Assembly: GCA_944470555.2 (NCBI GenBank)
Contig: OX104131.1
Coordinates: 13,756,515 to 13,820,514, forward strand
Length of the DNA stretch: 64,000 nucleotides
Direction of reading: 5' to 3'
From: Heterobilharzia americana
Lineage: Eukaryota > Platyhelminthes > Trematoda > Strigeidida > Schistosomatidae
A model generated the notes under the pieces. It made no database searches, had not been told where the DNA came from, and saw only the letters and a list, made by a program, of their open reading frames with translations. Both the position numbers and the translations under genes were made by a program. Below, in pieces: positions 59,741-64,000 of the stretch. Position 1 is the first letter of the stretch. Each line of letters begins with the position of its first letter.

Positions 59741-60860
59741 GTCTAAAAGATCCTAAAGTCCATAGTTATCCAACCCATAACTGGAGCTCGTGAACAGCGA
59801 ACTCGAGGAAACCAAGCAGATTTCAGACAGAACTGAACGAGGCTTCATCGATCAGATTTTCACCCTACTACTGCAGGTTCTGGAACACAGAAATACTTAC
59901 CGGCCAATGACTGACACTCGCCATATTTGTTGACCAGAAGGCGACATTTGACTCTGTCGACCATGAGGAGTTGTGGTCGTGTCTGACTGTGAAAGGAGTA
60001 CAAAGCAAGTATTCAGTCTTCATCGAAGCTCTCTACTCGAACTCACTCAGGCGTGTGAGGACTTATGAAGAGTTGTCAAGTGAGTTGATAACAATTAGCG
60101 TCCGACAGAGATGTCCACTTTCATCGTCCCTTTTTAACTTCGTCATAGACGTACTAATGGTACGTCTACTACTAGGTACGTCTGACTTCACACAGATTGA
60201 TCTACTCGCTGGAGGGTAGGTATGTGGTTGACTTATAGTGAGCGGACGACATAGTCGTACTAGGAGGTGAAGAGACCCTTACAAAATAAAGAGTCTTTTG
60301 GACGAGTTGGACATAAATCTGAGTATGTTTGGCTGGCACCTGTCAAATGTATGATGATGCCCCAGGCATGATTGGTGTGCTGTCAGTACTCACAGTTTGA
60401 TGATCATAGGGAGTGAAGTGATGAAATGTGTTGAGGACTTCACTTAGTTGGGGATTTGCATCAATTTGAATGGGATGGTGGCTGGGGAAATTTCAGCTCG
60501 GATACAGAAGGCTCGTTAAGCATTTGGTAACTTTTATCACTTATGGCGCCGACTTGTGGAATACCTGGCTATCTATCAAAGGACGAGTATACCGTGCTTT
60601 AGTTCGTTCTGTCCTGTTATACGGCTGAGACATAGTCGTTAAGATTGGAAGACATGCAGCAGTTACAGGTGACTTCGGAGAAGTTTTCGCTTTTGATGGA
60701 ATCACCACGCGAACAATGTTGAGGTTAAGCGGAGGGTATTAATTAAGAAAAGCAAGTCGATTGATGATGTGAACCATAATCGACTGAGATGGCCTGGCTG
60801 TGTACTGCGCATGTCAAGCCACCGCTTACACTGGTGTCATTTTAGAGGGATTTGGATTAG
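59741..60860 (+). pseudogene. RTE-like reverse transcriptase fragment (family 2)
   Basis: The frames give RGNQADFRQN (about 59805), then, from about 59960, EELWSCLTVKG, EALYSNSLRRVRTYEELSSE, VRQRCPLSSSLFNFVIDVLM and DLLAGG, up to 60219. ADDIVVLGGEE follows at about 60245 (YADDIVLLGE active site). Next are GDDL-like thumb text, RVYRALVRSVLLYG at about 60588-60625, and RLRWPGCVLRMSSHRLHW near 60780-60835. Stops occur every few dozen codons. The 3' tract at 61080-61210 probably belongs to it. Confidence 0.78.
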
Positions 60861-61079
60861 GTTGGAAGAAGGTTCATGTTGAAGAGACCAAAATGTAGTT
60901 CTAGTCGATAAAATTCCTGCTTGTTGGTCTGAGTCAGATGAGGAGATGTAGACTGGTTGGCCAGGATCCCCAAGACGAGAAGAATTATTGGTTTAGGATT
61001 CTTGGTGACATGGCTGAAAAGCGGTCGCAATGGCGCGGATGTATTCACTCTTTGACGTCTTTTCGAGCTTGAATATTCG

Positions 61080-61210
61080 CACTAACCGTAATCTTCAGAA
61101 TGTTTATTTTCTTACACTACTTTATCTTCTTTGATATCACTCTTTTTTTTAACCACCTTTTCTTTGTACACTAATATGAAGTGTAGCAACTTACGCCGAT
61201 ATACCTATGT
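61080..61210 (+). repeat. 3' tract of RTE-like element, family 2
   Basis: A T-rich run ends in ACTAATATGAAGTGTAGCAACTTA, a variant of the motif seen at 54205. Confidence 0.5.
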
Positions 61211-61374
61211 GCGACATTCAACATTGATTTTGTCATTCAGTCAGTATTGTTTCTGTCAGACAAAACGGCACTTAACTACCACCACCGCAACTTTATGAGG
61301 GTTCCCATAAAGTATTAAACGGAAGTAATAGATTCACTTTTATAGGTTTGTGGAGATTTTTTGGCTTCAAGGTT

Positions 61375-61565
61375 GTATTTATAATAAACTGACATCAGGA
61401 CGATCAGTCGCTGGGTTCGATTCCCAGTTGGGTCAATGGTGCGTACTGCTGAGTCCCATACTAGGACGAAATAGCTATCCAGTCCTGCCAGGTTTTGAGT
61501 GGTTCCCCAACTGATGTCAATCCATGGTGAATACCGACTTGGAGAAATAATGAAGTCGTTAGCCC
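61375..61565 (+). repeat. tRNA-headed hammerhead SINE, family A, copy 2
   Basis: The B box GCTGGGTTCGATTCCCAG (from 61409) is perfect; the A box is less clear. The core reads ACTGCTGAGTCCCATACT, then AGGACGAAATAGCTATC: stem II (GTCC/GGAC) is intact, GAAA is present, and the cleavage triplet would be ATC. The first box is CTGCTGA for CTGATGA. CAACTGATGTCAATCCATGG after it is also found beside the copy at 51275 (in inverse orientation). Confidence 0.7.
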
Positions 61566-62845
61566 TAACAAGCTTAAAAAAACGGATACGGAATCGACAA
61601 AGTAAAGCTCGAGCTCAGAAACAACTACTTCCAATGATGTTACACTAACGCAACCTGCAGCACGTGAAATATATAAAGCAAAAAATGAAAGTCATTGGAT
61701 CAGATAGATGAGTTCATGGGCCGGAAAGCTCCATGCAAGTAGTCATGATTTAGCATTTCGCCCCCCACTCAGATTATGTATTTGATCACTTCTCGTCACA
61801 TTGATATCGTGTTCATTATATGCACTTTAATGCTTTTTTTGTATATTCATGTTCATTAATTTTTAACTCTTCAAACTCAGTACTTAACTTCCAAATTTTG
61901 CATGTTCCCTTAATTTATTTGGCTACCAACCAGCTATAACATTTTCATAATTCAGTAATCGAGTCTAACAGCTGTAAACTGCCACAGTTTGGTATAATGA
62001 TGAATATCCACTCACTTTTATTCCTATCATTAGTACTAATTTTTCTTTTCAGACACGTGGACTTCTTATTACATATTTCAGTGTTCTAGTCAGGGAATCA
62101 TGTAGTTTACTCTAATATTTGTGCAACTATCTTATTTACTAGTATTATATTACTATTGCAACTAATTTCCAACTTTTTGTCTTTTGCCTTCTGTTTCCTA
62201 CATTAATAATGTACGTGTCTCTTGATCAAGATAAAAAGCCTTTTTTAGTCTGATTAAAACTAAATCCACATCTGTGTACTTGTATACGCTTAGTGTTTCA
62301 GTTATATTTGTACAGCACCAATTCATCTTTAAACTAATGATCAAGTTGAATGTTTAGTGAACACACTCAAAAGGAGCCTTTTTAAACGTGTAGAAAGGGG
62401 AACATCAAAAAAAATTCTTCATAAATCCCTTCTAGAATCCAGATGAAATCAAAATCCTCACTGTCAAATATGTCGGCAGCTGAAACTTCGACTTGTCTCA
62501 AACGTTGTACTACCCAGAGTGAATCAAGAGATTGGAACTTACGTATGTACTACCAATCTGATTTGAAACAGTGCCTGGTCAATATCATTTAAACCAGCTG
62601 ACTGTTTACGTTAACTCACTGAAGGATGGTAACTTACAATGTGGGTTTGTAGAAATATTATAAACTAGAGGTAATGCAGTAATTTATATGACAATGGGAC
62701 ATATTAATCAAATGTGTTTTAAACCCAGTCGTGCTGAAAAACACACTTAAGTGAGTCAACAACTTATTATCACTCTATTAGATTTTTTCATCGCCTGTGA
62801 GTGACTAAAAAGTTCATTTTAGCAATCAATGAAATATTTTTCAAG
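61566..62845. other. AT-rich stretch, nothing recognised
   Basis: No exon-like or repeat signal was recognised. Confidence 0.4.
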
Positions 62846-62849
62846 TTGG

Positions 62850-63215
62850 TGTTCACCAGTTGGAGGAACATTGGAAACCTGGGAGCACTGGATATTCGTT
62901 TCGTCTTATTATAGGACTCTTCACCAGTGCATACCCACGACCTCGCCACGGATTGAACCTGCGACCTTCAGGTTCCGTGGCCAGCACGCTACCATTGAGC
63001 CACTGGGTCGGAATCCAATGGTTCATATTTCCTACTTCTGTCAGTTCATGATATAGAACGACCGCCACCCAATGTCATCGTTGAGTATTTGCCCTCATGA
63101 CCAGCAGGTTTGCCCCGTTGGTCACGACTTCTCATTGGAATTTCGGGAACCACCTCTCGAAACTAGTCAACAATGAGTTCAATTGAATTTGGAGGTTTGT
63201 GGGGATTTAGAGTAC
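62850..63215 (-). repeat. tRNA-headed hammerhead SINE, family A, copy 3
   Basis: On the - strand the head has AGTGGCTCAATGGTAGCG (A box) and CAGGTTCAATCCG (B box). The core GGTGAAGAGTCCTATAATAA then GACGAAACGAATATC is framed by GCACTG and CAGTGC, a perfect 6-bp stem I, with an ATC cleavage triplet. The first C of the CTGATGA box is G here, which should abolish activity. Flanking blocks such as GGTCACGACTTCTCAT and ACCACCTCTCGAA (on the + strand) are shared with the copy at 51275-51655. Confidence 0.72.
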
Positions 63216-64000
63216 CAACGTGAAAAATCCCTAAATCTCCACAAAACCCAAAATTCAATCAATTAAATAACTGATAAGATCTTTCCATTTTCGCTGGAAG
63301 GTAGTTTTCTCAGTAGTTCCTACAATGGCCCTTAGAGTAGCACCTTAAAATACACGAGATAAATATTAACAACCAATCACTAACTTATGTTCTCATTCGC
63401 TGATACCAGACCACCTACGCTTTTTAGGGATCATATATTTTCTGTGATTTGTCAAGTACATGATTATTTATTGTGGCCTAGTGCATACATTTGTTTTCCA
63501 TCTGCGTTAGCCGGTTTGGCGTTGGTTGTAGTGCAGTCAGTTAGGCATATAGTAAACCTGTGCAATAAACGCAGATGGGATCAATTGAAGTTAAGACTAA
63601 TAACAGCAGTCAAGAACAGTATAGTGTTTTCCTTGACGTAAGATTTTGTTCAACAGTAAGTGATAGAAAAAATTCTTGCCACAAATTGACAATCACCAGT
63701 GCAACAAATAAGACCGAAAAGGTGATCCAGAATGAAAATGCTTGCTCTATCGAAATTGACTGTGAATTCTTCGAAATGAGAACTGCCTTTGACAAAGTAC
63801 AATCCATAAAAGACAGAAACTACTGAGCGAAATGCGAACAGATTGGATTCCTATGCATTGGTTGAGTTCTCATTGAAACCCTTAAGATTAACAGCGAAAT
63901 AACAAAACAAAAACAATGGTAGTCATTTGCGCGTTTGGTGAAAAGTAACGATAGTTGAGCGTATAGAAGAAGGAAGACATAGATCACTCATGTTCCAAAA
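63216..64000. other. Unassigned stretch to window end
   Basis: Frames at 63387-63641 and 63575-63826 overlap and show no recognised domain. GAATGAGAACTGCCTTTGACAAAG near 63772 could be a LINE reverse transcriptase relic (FEMRTAFDKV, resembling motif A), but this is too short to call. Confidence 0.3.

Noticed and set aside
63387..63826. Overlapping frames at the window end as a gene
   Set aside because: They overlap in different frames and share no known domain; at most a LINE relic.
1..64000. CRISPR array, operon or other prokaryotic system
   Set aside because: No regularly spaced short repeats, no Shine-Dalgarno-led gene strings; introns, LINEs and LTR elements show that the DNA is animal.

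Overview
This window looks like nuclear DNA of a trematode flatworm, most likely a schistosome. It is AT-rich, has almost no long reading frames, and has genes split by GT-AG introns. It carries short repeats with the core of the schistosome Sm-alpha hammerhead ribozyme, plus CsRn1/Boudicca-like gypsy, RTE-like, CR1-like and Penelope-like retroelements. The genus is inferred from these families; the species cannot be told from the sequence alone.

Only two host genes are supported. A complete two-exon nucleoside diphosphate kinase gene lies on the + strand (41022-42271, 149 residues). The 3' part of an unrecognised gene lies on the - strand, as two phase-compatible exons (55576-55212 and 50974-50730) separated by a 4.2-kb intron full of transposon debris.

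Region by region. 0-14 kb: gene-free AT-rich DNA with a large inverted repeat (548-1059 / 2259-2782), palindromic MITE-like structures, a hairpin holding half of a hammerhead ribozyme, and a (TA)n cruciform-prone site. 14-17 kb: a degenerate Penelope-like element on the - strand (reverse transcriptase and GIY-YIG endonuclease). 18.6-19.1 kb: an LTR fragment. 20.8-32.1 kb: a nest in which a 5.57-kb gypsy element (21904-27473, two LTRs, 4-bp target duplication) sits after a CR1-like ORF1 remnant, and a solo LTR of the same family interrupts the endonuclease of a CR1-like ORF2. 33.2-36.4 kb: a nearly complete RTE-like element on the - strand, bounded by an 18-bp target duplication. 38.2-38.6 kb: a 435-bp block almost identical to one at 28.0-28.4 kb. 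39.5-40.1 kb: a CR1-like 3' fragment and a tRNA-like sequence. 41-42.3 kb: the kinase gene. 43-54 kb and 59.7-61.2 kb: pieces of a second RTE-like family. 57.7-59.4 kb: pieces of other gypsy pol genes. Two tRNA-headed SINE families, one with a hammerhead core, are scattered through 44-63 kb.

No new multi-gene system was found. The most interesting material is the set of tRNA-headed, hammerhead-bearing short elements, the large recent-looking repeats, and the readable order of nested insertions. All element family assignments rest on motifs read by eye; no database search was run.
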